Shown: positions 8,526 through 17,780, numbered from the stretch's first letter. The stretch is 64,000 nucleotides of DNA from Anaerococcus rubeinfantis (GCF_001487145.1 NZ_LN913016.1:310001-374000), one strand, 5' to 3'. Numbers and translations are program-made. The notes: generated by a model from the letters alone, not told the origin.

Positions 8526-10248
8526 TTATATGAAACGCCTATGGAAGCTGGCAAAAGGAGAACATAAAGGTCTCAAGCTTTCCGTTTTCTTGGCGGTTAT
8601 TGGGGTCCTTTTAGGTATGTTGCCTTATTTTGGCGTAAGCAAAATTGTTTATGGTTTGTTTGTTGGAAATAAAGATTTTTCCTCCTACCTACCTTGGTGT
8701 TTTCTAATCTTGATTGGTTATTGCTTAAAACCAATTTTTTATGCCAAGGCCTTGGCAGAGTCCCATAAAGCAACCTTCTCTGTTCTAAGGAATGTACGAA
8801 TCATGCTCTTGGAAAAGCTGCCTAAAATGCCTCTTGGTACGATTATTGATACCCATAGTGGTGATTTAAAGACAACCATTGTTGATCAAGTAGAAAAAAT
8901 GGAGCGACCTTTGGCTCACTTATTGCCTGAGATGACGGCGAATATTTTAGGGCCTGTATCCATCTTCATCTATCTATTAATTTTAGATTGGAGAATGGCT
9001 TTATTGTCACTCATTTCAATTCCGGTAGGTATGTTTTTTATGTCATTGATTATGAAAGATTATGCAGAAGATTATAGTAAGTCGGTTGCGACCAATACCG
9101 AAATGAATAAAACAATTGTTGAGTATGTTGGCGGAATTGAAGTGATTAAAACTTTTAATCAAGGCGAAAAATCATATGGGAAATTCACCGAAAAGGTGAT
9201 AGCTAATGCTTCGTTTTATTATCATTGGATGAAAAAATGTCAAATGCCGGTGTCCTTATCCAAGAACATTTCACCAACAACTTTGATTACGGTATTACCT
9301 GTTGGTTGGCTCATGTTTATTAATGGAAGTTTAGAGATGTCAACCTTTATTACGACCATCATCCTTTCCCTTGGTATAGCCGGTCCCTTACTAGCTGCTA
9401 TTAACTTTGTCGATGCCTTAGCTCAAACAGGGACAACCGTTGGACGAATTGATGAAATCTTAAATGGGACAGAACAAGTCCATCGTATAGAAAGAGTTCA
9501 TTTAAAAAATCATGATATTGCTATCAAGAATCTACATTTCTCCTATGAACCAGGAGAAGAAGTTATTAAAGGAATCGATATGGAAATTCAAGAGCGAAGT
9601 TTAAATGCCTTTGTTGGACCAAGTGGTTCAGGAAAGTCAACCATTGCCAAGTTAATTGCTGGTTTTTGGGACGTGGAACAGGGAGAAATATCGATCGGTG
9701 GAATTAATTTATTCAATATTCCACTTGAACAACTCTATGACTTAGTTGCTTTTGTTTCGCAGGATATTTTCCTTTTTAACGATACAATTATGGAAAATAT
9801 TCGAATGGGCAAGCCTTCGGCTAGCGATGAAGAGGTGATTGAAATTGCCAAAGCTTCCGGTTGTCATGATTTTATTATGTCCTTAGAGCATGGATATCAG
9901 ACCAAAGTAGGGAGTGGAGGAAATCATTTATCAGGCGGTGAAAAACAGAGGCTCACCATTGCTAGAGCCATGATAAAAGATGCTCCAATTATAATATTAG
10001 ATGAAGCGACGGCTTATATTGATCCTGAAAATGAGCAAGTTTTACAAAAAGCAATTAATAAGCTTATTCAGGGGAAAACTATCATTATGATTGCTCATAG
10101 GTTATCAACAATAACCAATGCAGATCAGATCTATCTCATCGATCATGGCAAACTTGTAGCAAGTGGCAATCATGAAGAACTTCTTAAAGAAAATAAACTT
10201 TATCAAGCCATGTGGGAAGCACATATCTGTGGAAAGGAGGTGGCATAG
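8515..10248 (+). CDS. ABC transporter half-protein with fused permease and ATPase (YbtP/IrtA-like)
   Basis: About 577 residues from a TTG start at 8515, chosen because a strong AAGGGGGG lies 6 bases upstream; an in-frame ATG at 8479 has no such site. The N-terminal half is a six-helix exporter-fold membrane domain. The C-terminal half is an ATPase with Walker A GPSGSGKST, signature LSGGEKQRL and Walker B IIILDEATA. Half-transporters of this fold work as heterodimers, and in yersiniabactin (YbtPQ) and mycobactin (IrtAB) systems they import the ferric siderophore despite the exporter fold. The next gene encodes the partner. An export role is possible, but the neighbouring metallophore genes and ECF importer favour uptake. 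Confidence 0.85.
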   Translation: MKNNYMKRLWKLAKGEHKGLKLSVFLAVIGVLLGMLPYFGVSKIVYGLFVGNKDFSSYLPWCFLILIGYCLKPIFYAKALAESHKATFSVLRNVRIMLLEKLPKMPLGTIIDTHSGDLKTTIVDQVEKMERPLAHLLPEMTANILGPVSIFIYLLILDWRMALLSLISIPVGMFFMSLIMKDYAEDYSKSVATNTEMNKTIVEYVGGIEVIKTFNQGEKSYGKFTEKVIANASFYYHWMKKCQMPVSLSKNISPTTLITVLPVGWLMFINGSLEMSTFITTIILSLGIAGPLLAAINFVDALAQTGTTVGRIDEILNGTEQVHRIERVHLKNHDIAIKNLHFSYEPGEEVIKGIDMEIQERSLNAFVGPSGSGKSTIAKLIAGFWDVEQGEISIGGINLFNIPLEQLYDLVAFVSQDIFLFNDTIMENIRMGKPSASDEEVIEIAKASGCHDFIMSLEHGYQTKVGSGGNHLSGGEKQRLTIARAMIKDAPIIILDEATAYIDPENEQVLQKAINKLIQGKTIIMIAHRLSTITNADQIYLIDHGKLVASGNHEELLKENKLYQAMWEAHICGKEVA

Positions 10249-12033
10249 ATGTTAAGTGGACTTCGAAAGATATGGGCATTTGCAGATAAGGAACGAATAA
10301 ATTTAAACAAGTCTGTTATTTTTGAATTTGTGTATGCCATCTTCAATATGTTACAAATAGGAGCCATTTACTTTGTGCTTCAAGCCTTGGTGACAAAAGA
10401 TTTTAATTCCTTTATAGCACTGAAGGTTTTTCTTATGCTGTTGGTCAGTATTGTCGGAAGGTCTTCTGCCAACTATTTTGCTCAATTAGATCAAACGCAT
10501 GCCGGGTATTTTATGGTAGCTAATCGAAGAATAAGTATAGGAAAAATGCTGAAGATGGTTCCAATGGGATTCTTTAATGAAAATAATATTGGAAAAGTGA
10601 CTGGTGTTTTAACAACTGTTCTAGATGACGTTGAGAATACAGCTCCTATGGTTTTAGTTGTCATGATGAGTGGCTTCATTAACTCATTTGTGTTCACTCT
10701 GATGATTTTATTTTTCGAGTGGAGAAATGGGCTTATTGTTATAGCAGGAACGGTTTTATATCTATATATCACTTCTGTCATGGAAAAAAAGTCGAGGACA
10801 CTTGCTCCAAAAAGGCAAGAGGCACAATCTCTTTTAGTTGAAACAATCTTGGAATATATCCAGGGAATGGCGGTCATTAAATCCTTTAATTTAACAGGAA
10901 AAGGAGACCAAACCGTACGTTCGGCACTAGAAGAAAGTCGCTCAGCCAATCTAGCCTTGGAGAAATTATTTACACCCTATACCATCGGGCAAGAGCTCGT
11001 TTTAAGAATTTCCAGTGTAGCCATGATTGTCTTTTCACTTTATTTTTATATCAATGGCACTATAGATTTATTGAAAGCAATTATGTGTATCATCATGTCA
11101 TTCCTAGTGTTTGCAAGTATTCAATCCGCAGGATCCGCCATGGCGACATTAAGAGTTGCAACAAGTTCTATAGAACAAGTAGAAACAACAGAAAATATGC
11201 CTCAGATGGATATTGAGGGCAAGAAGATTACACCTCATCATACAGATATTGAATTCAATAATGTTAGCTTTTCTTATGATAAAATACCTATTTTAAGGGA
11301 GGTTTCCATTCATATTCCAGAAAAGGCTATGACAGCCATTATTGGACCAAGTGGATCTGGTAAGAGCACCATGTGTTCGCTTATTTCTAGATTTTGGGAC
11401 GTGGATCAAGGCAGCATATCGATTGGAGATATCAATATTAAAAACTACACGCTTGAATCCTTAATGGATTTAATTAGCACCGTATTCCAAAATGTTTATC
11501 TTTTCCAAGATACCATTGAAAAAAATATAAAATTTGGCAAACCGCAAGCTAAGAAGGAAGAAGTCATAGAAGCGGCAAAAAAGGCTCAATGCCATGACTT
11601 TATTATGAATTTGCCAGAAGGCTATCAAACCATCATAGGCGAAGGTGGCACCTCTCTTTCAGGCGGAGAAAAACAAAGAATATCTATTGCCAGAGCCATG
11701 ATAAAAGATGCACCCATAATTATTTTTGATGAAGCAACGGCCAATGTAGATCCTGAAAATGAGGATAAGCTTCAGAACGCCATGGAAAGTTTAACGAAGG
11801 ACAAAACCGTGATTATGATTGCCCATCGATTAAAAACGATTCGAAATGCGGATCAAATTATTGTTTTGCGAGATGGGATAATTGAGGAGGTGGGAAAACA
11901 TGAAGATTTAATTAGAAAAGAAGGCACTTATAAGAAATTTATAGAAGCAAGAGAAGAAACAGAAAGCTGGAAGATTAAACAAAATAAGGAGGATTTCAAT
12001 GAAAAATCGATTAACAGCAAAGGATTTAATTAA
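10249..12033 (+). CDS. ABC transporter half-protein with fused permease and ATPase (YbtQ/IrtB-like)
   Basis: 594 residues, the likely heterodimer partner of the preceding protein, from which it is separated by a single base after AAGGAGG. Six membrane helices are followed by an ATPase with GPSGSGKST, LSGGEKQRIS and IIIFDEATANVDPENED. Both ATP sites keep the Walker and signature motifs. The end runs 35 bases into the ECF S-component gene, where the AAGGAGG of that gene is part of this coding region, so expression is coupled. Substrate is inferred from context to be the metal-loaded thiazoline metallophore. Confidence 0.85.
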   Translation: MLSGLRKIWAFADKERINLNKSVIFEFVYAIFNMLQIGAIYFVLQALVTKDFNSFIALKVFLMLLVSIVGRSSANYFAQLDQTHAGYFMVANRRISIGKMLKMVPMGFFNENNIGKVTGVLTTVLDDVENTAPMVLVVMMSGFINSFVFTLMILFFEWRNGLIVIAGTVLYLYITSVMEKKSRTLAPKRQEAQSLLVETILEYIQGMAVIKSFNLTGKGDQTVRSALEESRSANLALEKLFTPYTIGQELVLRISSVAMIVFSLYFYINGTIDLLKAIMCIIMSFLVFASIQSAGSAMATLRVATSSIEQVETTENMPQMDIEGKKITPHHTDIEFNNVSFSYDKIPILREVSIHIPEKAMTAIIGPSGSGKSTMCSLISRFWDVDQGSISIGDINIKNYTLESLMDLISTVFQNVYLFQDTIEKNIKFGKPQAKKEEVIEAAKKAQCHDFIMNLPEGYQTIIGEGGTSLSGGEKQRISIARAMIKDAPIIIFDEATANVDPENEDKLQNAMESLTKDKTVIMIAHRLKTIRNADQIIVLRDGIIEEVGKHEDLIRKEGTYKKFIEAREETESWKIKQNKEDFNEKSINSKGFN

Positions 12034-12580
12034 CGTAGGAATTTATACGGCTATTTACTTAGTCATATTTTTCGTAACAGGAATGATAGGGGCTGTGCCA
12101 ATACTTTATCCTACCATATTTATATTAATCCCAATATTAACAGGTATTCCATTTATGCTATTTCTAACCAAGGTAGAAAAGTTTGGAATGGTATCTCTAA
12201 TGGGAATCATTTTAGGAGTATTTTGGTATTTTATGGGTTACACTTGGTTAGCACCAGCCGTGTATATTCCAATGGCAATTATTGCTGATGTAGTTATGAA
12301 TACTAAAAAGTATAAAAGTTTTAAAGTTAATACAATAGGATTTTGGTTGTTTTCATGTGCTGAGTTAGGCTGTCAGATGCCAATGTGGGTTATGGCAGAT
12401 ACCTATATGGAAGGAGTAAAACAACAAATGGGTGAACAATTTGCTACCGATTTAGCGAAATATATGCCACCATGGATGGGAATTGCTGCAATTGGCATCA
12501 TGTTTGTTGGAGCAGTGATAGGTGCTAATATAGGCAAGAAAATGTTGAAAAAACATTTTGAAAGAGCTGGAATTGCTTAA
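11999..12580 (+). CDS. ECF transporter S component, MptD/Trep_Strep family
   Basis: A 193-residue, very hydrophobic protein with about five or six membrane segments. The opening KNRLTAKDLINVGIYTAIY and the pattern of a cytoplasmic start followed by helices match the Trep_Strep (TIGR02185) group of substrate-binding S components. S components bind the small molecule and dock on the T/A module. ATG at 11999 follows AAGGAGG with ideal spacing. T and A genes follow directly, so this is a dedicated (group I) ECF system. The substrate of this family is not established; here a metal, a metal chelate or a precursor is plausible. Confidence 0.8.
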   Translation: MKNRLTAKDLINVGIYTAIYLVIFFVTGMIGAVPILYPTIFILIPILTGIPFMLFLTKVEKFGMVSLMGIILGVFWYFMGYTWLAPAVYIPMAIIADVVMNTKKYKSFKVNTIGFWLFSCAELGCQMPMWVMADTYMEGVKQQMGEQFATDLAKYMPPWMGIAAIGIMFVGAVIGANIGKKMLKKHFERAGIA

Positions 12581-13305
12581 TGGAGGCTTACAAAACTTAT
12601 GTTCCCCCAGTAAAGAAAGGCTTTTATTTAGATCCGAGAACAAAAATATTATTTATGATATTCATTAGCACAATAATGTTTTTTGTCTACGACAATATAG
12701 GTATAGATATAGCGATAGTTTCTATCGCTATATTCTTGCTTGTATCTAATAAAAATTACAAAGCTGCAGCCATATATGGAATTTTATTTGTTTTGGCTGT
12801 TATTTCAAGCAAAACTAAAAATATGTATGAATTACCATCCATATTAAACATGATTAATGTATTGCTCAACTCATTAGTCATAAGGCTTTTTCCTATTTTC
12901 ATGATGGGATACTATACGATTAGTTCCACCAAACCAAATGAATTTATAGCAGCTATGGTAAAGTGGAAAATTCCAACTGCGTTTATTATTCCTGTTTCTG
13001 TAGTGTTTCGTTTCATACCTACTCTAAAGGAAGAAAATAAGGCAATATCAAATGCTATGCGAATGAGGGGGATACGTTTTAATAGTAAAAAAACAAAAGC
13101 CAATCCATCATTGTTTTTAGAGTACAGAATTATCCCGCTCCTGTTTTCTGTTGTCAAAATAGGTGATGAACTTTCTGCTTCAGCATTAACAAGAGGATTA
13201 GATAATGTTCAAGGCAGAACGAGCCTTGTTGAGGTTAAATTTAGCAAATATGATTTTTTGATTTTTCTATTGATTATAGGATTGATAGTTTGGTCTTTAG
13301 TATGA
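12580..13305 (+). CDS. ECF transporter transmembrane T component (EcfT/CbiQ family)
   Basis: 241 residues with several membrane segments and the conserved cytoplasmic Ala-Arg-Gly type coupling motifs of EcfT: MRMRGIRF near residue 164 and ALTRGLD near residue 205. These helices contact the ATPase subunits. The start ATG overlaps the stop of the S gene (TAATG), and the stop falls just before the ribosome binding site of the ATPase gene. It couples ATP hydrolysis to toppling of the S component in the membrane. Confidence 0.85.
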   Translation: MEAYKTYVPPVKKGFYLDPRTKILFMIFISTIMFFVYDNIGIDIAIVSIAIFLLVSNKNYKAAAIYGILFVLAVISSKTKNMYELPSILNMINVLLNSLVIRLFPIFMMGYYTISSTKPNEFIAAMVKWKIPTAFIIPVSVVFRFIPTLKEENKAISNAMRMRGIRFNSKKTKANPSLFLEYRIIPLLFSVVKIGDELSASALTRGLDNVQGRTSLVEVKFSKYDFLIFLLIIGLIVWSLV

Positions 13306-13316
13306 GGGGGAAAGAG

Positions 13317-14762
13317 ATGATAAAATTTAACAATGCTAGCTTTACCTATAAGAGCAAAGAAAGACAAGGTGGCGTTTTTAATATAAGTTTATCCATTGAA
13401 GAAGGAGAATTTGTGCTACTAACAGGTGAGTCTGGATGTGGGAAAACTACTCTTACGAGACTAATTAATGGCCTTTCCTCTGAATATTATACTGGAGATT
13501 TACAAGGTGAAGTGGAGATCAATGGAGAAAAAGTAGGACAAACTAGCATTCAATCACTTTCAAAGGTAGTCGGCTCTGTATTTCAAAACCCAAAATCACA
13601 ATTTTTTAATGTGGATTCTACAAGTGAAATAGCTTTTGGACTTGAGAATATGGGTGTTGATAGAATGGAGATGCTTGACAGGATAGGAAAAGTAGCTTAT
13701 GCATTAAACATTCATGAACTGTTAGATAGGAATTTATTTAATTTATCAGGTGGTGAAAAGCAAAAAATTGCTTGTGCATCTACAGCTGTGATGGAAGCCC
13801 CTATTTTAGTTTTAGATGAGCCTTCATCAAATTTAGACATTGAAAGCATTGATGATTTAAAAAATATACTTAAATATTGGAAACAACAAGGCAAAACAAT
13901 TATTATAGCTGAACATAGGTTATATTATTTAATGGACTTGGTCGACCGAGTTATTTATATGAAAGATGGTCGAATTAGCAAGGATTATAGCATTGAGGAA
14001 TTTAAGGATATTTCAGACAAGAAGTTGCACGAGATGGGATTAAGATCTTCTCATATTCCTAAGTTTGAGAGTAAAGACATTGAGTATACCAATGAAATAG
14101 CACTTGATAATTTTTGTGTATATTACAATAAAGTGGTTGGATTAGAAATCAATCATCTAGATCTTCCTAGAAAACATATAATAGGAATTCTTGGGAAAAA
14201 TGGTGCCGGAAAATCTACCTTTGCCAATTGTCTGTGTGGTATTGCAGAAGAATCAACAGGGATAATGACCTTAGAAGGAAAAAGCTACGATTGCAAAGAA
14301 AGGCTTGAGATTTCTTATATGGTCATGCAAGATGTGAATAACCAACTCTTTACAGAGAGTGTCAAAGAGGAAATTTCAGTTAGCCTTAGTTCAGATGAAA
14401 TAAGTGGACAAGTAGATGAGATTTTAGCTCAATTAAATTTGTTGGAATTAAAAGAGCTCCATCCCATGTCGCTATCTGGAGGACAAAAGCAAAGAGTAGC
14501 TTTAGCTAGTGCCCTTGCTTCAAACAGTCGCATACTAATATTAGATGAACCTACCTCTGGTCTGGATTATCATAATATGTTAGATGTGGCTCAAAGTTTA
14601 AAGCAGATGAAAGATAAAACTATTTTCCTCATCACTCATGATCCTGAATTACTAAAGGAGTGTTGTGATTATTTTATTTTTTTGGAAAACGGACATGTGG
14701 AATGGTCAGGAAACTATACTGAAGAAAATATTCACAAATTAAATGATTTCTTTAAAACATAA
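13317..14762 (+). CDS. ECF transporter ATPase with two fused ATP-binding domains
   Basis: From ATG 13317 (after GAGGGGG) the protein has about 481 residues and two complete ATPase domains. The first has GESGCGKTT, LSGGEKQKIA and LVLDEPSSNLD. The second has GKNGAGKST, LSGGQKQRVALA and ILILDEPTSGLD. It therefore replaces the separate A and A' subunits. Both sites appear catalytically intact. It is the last intact gene of the TetR-ABC-ECF operon; downstream lies a decayed gene and a terminator-like hairpin. It should power uptake together with the T and S components just upstream. Confidence 0.88.
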   Translation: MIKFNNASFTYKSKERQGGVFNISLSIEEGEFVLLTGESGCGKTTLTRLINGLSSEYYTGDLQGEVEINGEKVGQTSIQSLSKVVGSVFQNPKSQFFNVDSTSEIAFGLENMGVDRMEMLDRIGKVAYALNIHELLDRNLFNLSGGEKQKIACASTAVMEAPILVLDEPSSNLDIESIDDLKNILKYWKQQGKTIIIAEHRLYYLMDLVDRVIYMKDGRISKDYSIEEFKDISDKKLHEMGLRSSHIPKFESKDIEYTNEIALDNFCVYYNKVVGLEINHLDLPRKHIIGILGKNGAGKSTFANCLCGIAEESTGIMTLEGKSYDCKERLEISYMVMQDVNNQLFTESVKEEISVSLSSDEISGQVDEILAQLNLLELKELHPMSLSGGQKQRVALASALASNSRILILDEPTSGLDYHNMLDVAQSLKQMKDKTIFLITHDPELLKECCDYFIFLENGHVEWSGNYTEENIHKLNDFFKT

Positions 14763-14790
14763 AGACAAAAAAAGAATGTAGGAAAGATAA

Positions 14791-15024
14791 ATGACAAAAG
14801 AATATTACCTTTATGTCGGTGGAAAAAAATCAAAGTAAGCGAGCAGATATACAAAATCTACTGGCAAGAAAGAGAACACGAAAAATATTTAGAGTAGGTG
14901 GACAAGAAAAACCACTTGCTCTTTTTTCGTCCCTAAATCATGATGGAAATCTTGAAGAAAATATAGAAGATAAAATTGTTGATGTATAAAAGGTTGTAGG
15001 TACACAAATGATGATTGAAGCATA
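14791..15024 (+). pseudogene. Decayed copy of the sigma-like gene found at 18620
   Basis: The ATG at 14791 opens MTKEYYLYVGGKK, which parallels MDKEYYLFVEGKK at the start of the intact sigma-like gene at 18620-19030. The frame is then broken by stops and shifts. Further similarity can be followed through HEKYLE, an NHDGNLEENIED stretch (compare DHDGNFEENLED) and MMIEA, where it ends before the helix-turn-helix region. This is a truncated relic of a second element-type regulator, and suggests that the metallophore cargo was once next to the end of another related element. Confidence 0.7.
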
Positions 15025-15030
15025 AAAAAT

Positions 15031-15080
15031 GTATCAACCCTTATCCTTTAATCAGGATTTAGGTTGATACAAAAAATTAT
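15031..15080. terminator. Bidirectional terminator-like hairpin
   Basis: GTATCAACC (15031-15039) pairs with GGTTGATAC (15062-15070), with further partial pairing of TATCC and GGAT inside, followed by AAAAAATTATTT. It lies between the rightward ECF operon and the leftward RhuM operon and could end both. Confidence 0.55.
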
Positions 15081-15115
15081 TTACAGCCCCTTATAAGCAT
15101 TAAGCGTATATTAAG

Positions 15116-16198
15116 TTATTTTTCTAAATCTTTAGTATTATCCTCGAGTTCTAGGAACTTATCAAAATCACTTTTGTAGAGTCTATCTTGTATTATTCTA
15201 TATTTTTCAAATTCACTCTCTGCGTGTTTTTTAGCAAGAGCTGCAGAGACTTTTCCTGCATCATTTAAGATTTCTTTATCCCATAATTGTAAAAAGCCAT
15301 TTAATCTTTTTTCCCAATCTTCCATAGTCATAGGGATATGTCTTTCTGCTTGCATTTCTGCCATGTCCAAATATGATGAAACAATTCTTTGCATTTGATT
15401 TAATTCTTCTTCGTTTAGATAATTTTTTGCAACGACTACATCATATTTATGAATTTTTGAATCTGGGGATCCTTCCCAAGTTGTAAGCCCCATATTTTTA
15501 GTTTTGTGATTGGCTCTATCTACAATTAATTCGGCTGCAGTTTTTCCATGAATTGCATAGTGCAATTTATTTTGAATAGCGGCAAAAAACCTTTTTGTTG
15601 CTTTTGCAGATGGATCATAGTCTAAAGATGTGGCATAAATATCTGTGATTTTTTGATAGAATCTTCTCTCAGATAATCTAATCTCACGAATTTTTACAAG
15701 TAATTTTTCGAAATAATCCTTGGTAAGCCTTGTGCCAGAATTTTTTAGTCTTTCATCATCCATTGCCCAACCTTTAATTGTAAAATCTTTTACAATTTGA
15801 TTTGCCCACTTTCTAAATTGGACGGCACGTTCATTATTTACTTTAAACCCTACTGCAATAATTGCTTGTAGGTTGTAGTGTTTTGTTTCTCTTGAAACAT
15901 TTCTAGAACCTTCTTTTTGAACTATTAAGAAATTCTTAATAGTTGCTTCTTCTTGTAATTCATTGTCATCAAATATTTTTTTTAAGTGCTGATTTATTGC
16001 TGCAGTACTGACATCATAAAGAGCTGCCATCATCTTTTGAGTTAGCCAAATATTTTCATCTTCATATCTAATTTCGATAGCTTCTTGATCATCACCGTTA
16101 GCTGCAATAAAAGTCAAGTATTCAGCAGCAGATGATCTAATTTGAAGTTCTTTTTTTTCTTGATTTTCGTCTTTGTTTTTATCCATTTCTCTACTCAT
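15116..16198 (-). CDS. RhuM-family protein
   Basis: About 360 residues. The N-terminal block IWLTQKMMAALYDVSTAAIN, followed by HLKKIFDDNEL, a KHYNLQAIIAVGFKVNN segment and RKWANQIVKDFTIKGWAMDD, is the hallmark of the RhuM (virulence protein RhuM) family, common on genomic islands. The molecular role of the family is unclear. The C-terminal part has a predicted helical segment with HAIHGKTAAELIVDRANH. I choose ATG at 16198, which has GGAGG 7 bases upstream; the longer frame would start at TTG 16210. The start overlaps the end of the upstream membrane protein gene, whose last codons contain the ribosome binding site. Confidence 0.85.
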   Translation of the reverse strand: MSREMDKNKDENQEKKELQIRSSAAEYLTFIAANGDDQEAIEIRYEDENIWLTQKMMAALYDVSTAAINQHLKKIFDDNELQEEATIKNFLIVQKEGSRNVSRETKHYNLQAIIAVGFKVNNERAVQFRKWANQIVKDFTIKGWAMDDERLKNSGTRLTKDYFEKLLVKIREIRLSERRFYQKITDIYATSLDYDPSAKATKRFFAAIQNKLHYAIHGKTAAELIVDRANHKTKNMGLTTWEGSPDSKIHKYDVVVAKNYLNEEELNQMQRIVSSYLDMAEMQAERHIPMTMEDWEKRLNGFLQLWDKEILNDAGKVSAALAKKHAESEFEKYRIIQDRLYKSDFDKFLELEDNTKDLEK

Positions 16199-16673
16199 AA
16201 TTTCCTCCAAGTATAAATTTCATTCTACCTTTAAACACTGGAATACTAATCAAGAATACAATTACATAATGTATAAAGGAATTTATCATCATACTTTTTG
16301 TGATTGGTAATTGATGGTAAGTTTGACCTATTATTTTAAAAGCGGCTAGAGTGTTTGTTATAAAATCAAGTGCCAACCATAGGGCAACTGATGATCCTAT
16401 AAAAGCAATTATATAGTTTAAAAACCTGCTAACCTTTGGTAGCTTTCGATTTATTAAAACTAGCAATATTCCATAAAGTATTACTACTGTGATTGAAAGG
16501 GGAATAGCTAATTTGTTATCTAACTTATCTTTTATGGATATATAAAACCCTAAACCTACAACTATAAAATCAATCAAAAATGCTGAGATTTTTACAGAGT
16601 AGGTAGAGATGAGATAGTAGAAAACTATTCCAGAAAGGATTAATAAAAAATATCCTGCAATAAAAATTCCCAT
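16191..16673 (-). CDS. Small multi-spanning membrane protein of the repressor operon
   Basis: 160 residues with about five hydrophobic segments (roughly 5-25, 30-45, 55-72, 85-110, 135-150), charged loops, and no family I recognise. It lies between the ImmA-like protease and RhuM genes, begins with GGAG 7 bases before the ATG, and ends inside the RhuM ribosome binding site, so the three are co-translated. A role in sensing, or in immunity or exclusion functions of the element, is possible but not shown by the sequence. Confidence 0.65.
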   Translation of the reverse strand: MGIFIAGYFLLILSGIVFYYLISTYSVKISAFLIDFIVVGLGFYISIKDKLDNKLAIPLSITVVILYGILLVLINRKLPKVSRFLNYIIAFIGSSVALWLALDFITNTLAAFKIIGQTYHQLPITKSMMINSFIHYVIVFLISIPVFKGRMKFILGGNYE

Positions 16674-16681
16674 AGAGTCTC

Positions 16682-17230
16682 CTAATAATAATCATTATGT
16701 TCAGGGCGATAATTTTTAAGAAAATCTCCCTGAGGTATATTAACATTAACTGGTTTATTAAACTTGCCCATTTTTGCTAACTCAGAAATTTTTAGATTTA
16801 GTAAATTTATATCTACGCCTAACTGTCCAGCGATTTCATAATCACAAACTTGATCATTGATATTATCTAGGATATCTTCATCACTTATTAATAAATGAGC
16901 TGCAAAAATATTAGCTTCAGTTTCAAATTTATTTGTAGGGTTTAGCACTGTTTGGTCATGGAAAGCTCCGCCACTCATACAATAATCTCTGTGAAGTTGA
17001 TCGTGACCTAATTCATGTGCTAGTATAGTCTTTCTATTAAAATTTGTGTTGCTACTGATAAAAATAAATCTGTTCCTTTGAATATAATGGTACATTCCTA
17101 AAAGTATTTTTGTTTCAGGTAGATATACCAGGTTAATATTCAAAGCTTCTATTAATTCGATAGGATCTCGTGTCTTATATTTTTTTATAAGTCGATTAAC
17201 CTTATCATATATATAGCGATTCATGCTCAT
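16682..17230 (-). CDS. ImmA/IrrE-family metallopeptidase
   Basis: 182 residues with the zinc-protease motif HELGH in ILAHELGHDQLHRD (about residues 66-79) and a downstream Glu-rich segment (NKFETEANIFAAHLL) that supplies the third zinc ligand in this family. In ICEBs1, ImmA cleaves the XRE repressor ImmR and so triggers induction of the element. Here the gene follows an XRE repressor gene by 8 bases, the same arrangement. The protein probably acts in the cytoplasm on that repressor. ATG at 17230 follows AGGTGA; an ATG two codons later is also possible. Confidence 0.88.
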   Translation of the reverse strand: MSMNRYIYDKVNRLIKKYKTRDPIELIEALNINLVYLPETKILLGMYHYIQRNRFIFISSNTNFNRKTILAHELGHDQLHRDYCMSGGAFHDQTVLNPTNKFETEANIFAAHLLISDEDILDNINDQVCDYEIAGQLGVDINLLNLKISELAKMGKFNKPVNVNIPQGDFLKNYRPEHNDYY

Positions 17231-17238
17231 AAAATCAC

Positions 17239-17640
17239 CTAATCTTTTTTCTTGCGACCGTATTTCTTGTTTTCTCTTTTAGCCTCCCAATAAGCACGAG
17301 TAATAGCTTCAAAAGCAGCATCTTTATCTTCGTCAGAAATTTCTCCACCTGCAAATAAAGAACTTAGACCTTCAGTTAATGCTCTAGCTTTTTCTAATTC
17401 TCTTTTGCCACCCATGTTATAAACTCTATTTAAAAACTCGTCACTTTCTTCTAAAAGATAATTGTAATCACAGTCCATAACTTCAGCTATTTTTTTGTAA
17501 ACCTCGACATCTCTTGGGTATCTTTCTCCGTCTTCATAATGTACAAGAGTTCTTGTACTTATTCCTATCATTTTTGCAAAATCTGCTTGACTTAATTTTT
17601 CTTTTTCACGAAATTCCTTTAATCTATCCGCAAAAGCCAT
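17239..17640 (-). CDS. XRE-family repressor (ImmR/cI-like)
   Basis: 133 residues from ATG 17640, which has a perfect AGGAGG 8 bases upstream; the longer frame to 17712 runs into the promoter and is less likely. The N-terminal helix-turn-helix is clear: RLKEFREKEKLSQADFAKMI then GISTRTLVHYEDGERYP. The C-terminal part is helical and probably mediates dimerisation and recognition by the protease. It leads a leftward operon with ImmA, a membrane protein and RhuM, and faces a rightward regulator gene across a region with paired operators, as expected for the switch of an integrated element. Confidence 0.88.
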   Translation of the reverse strand: MAFADRLKEFREKEKLSQADFAKMIGISTRTLVHYEDGERYPRDVEVYKKIAEVMDCDYNYLLEESDEFLNRVYNMGGKRELEKARALTEGLSSLFAGGEISDEDKDAAFEAITRAYWEAKRENKKYGRKKKD

Positions 17641-17689
17641 AACTTTAACCTCCTGAACTAATGTGCATTTATAACTTTTAATACGAACA

Positions 17690-17780
17690 ATAGTGCTTGA
17701 ATTATTTTTCAATTTGAGATATAATACAAACTGAACTTATATTCATATTATAGCACAAACATTCAAGTTTGTAAATAAGT
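17690..17780. promoter_or_regulatory. Face-to-face promoters with inverted operator motifs
   Basis: Rightward promoter: -35 TTGAAT (17697-17702), 17-base spacer, -10 TATAAT (17720-17725). Leftward promoter: -35 TTTACA (complement of 17770-17775), 17-base spacer, -10 TATAAT (complement of 17747-17752). The two point at each other, so their transcripts overlap. CTTGAAT occurs at 17696-17702 and inverted as ATTCAAG at 17761-17767, touching the -35 of one promoter and the spacer of the other. I infer that these are repressor sites. Confidence 0.6.

Noticed and set aside
15116-17640. Classical toxin-antitoxin reading of the XRE/ImmA-type pair
   Set aside because: The repressor and HELGH protease fit the ImmR/ImmA switch better, given the facing promoter region and nearby recombinases.
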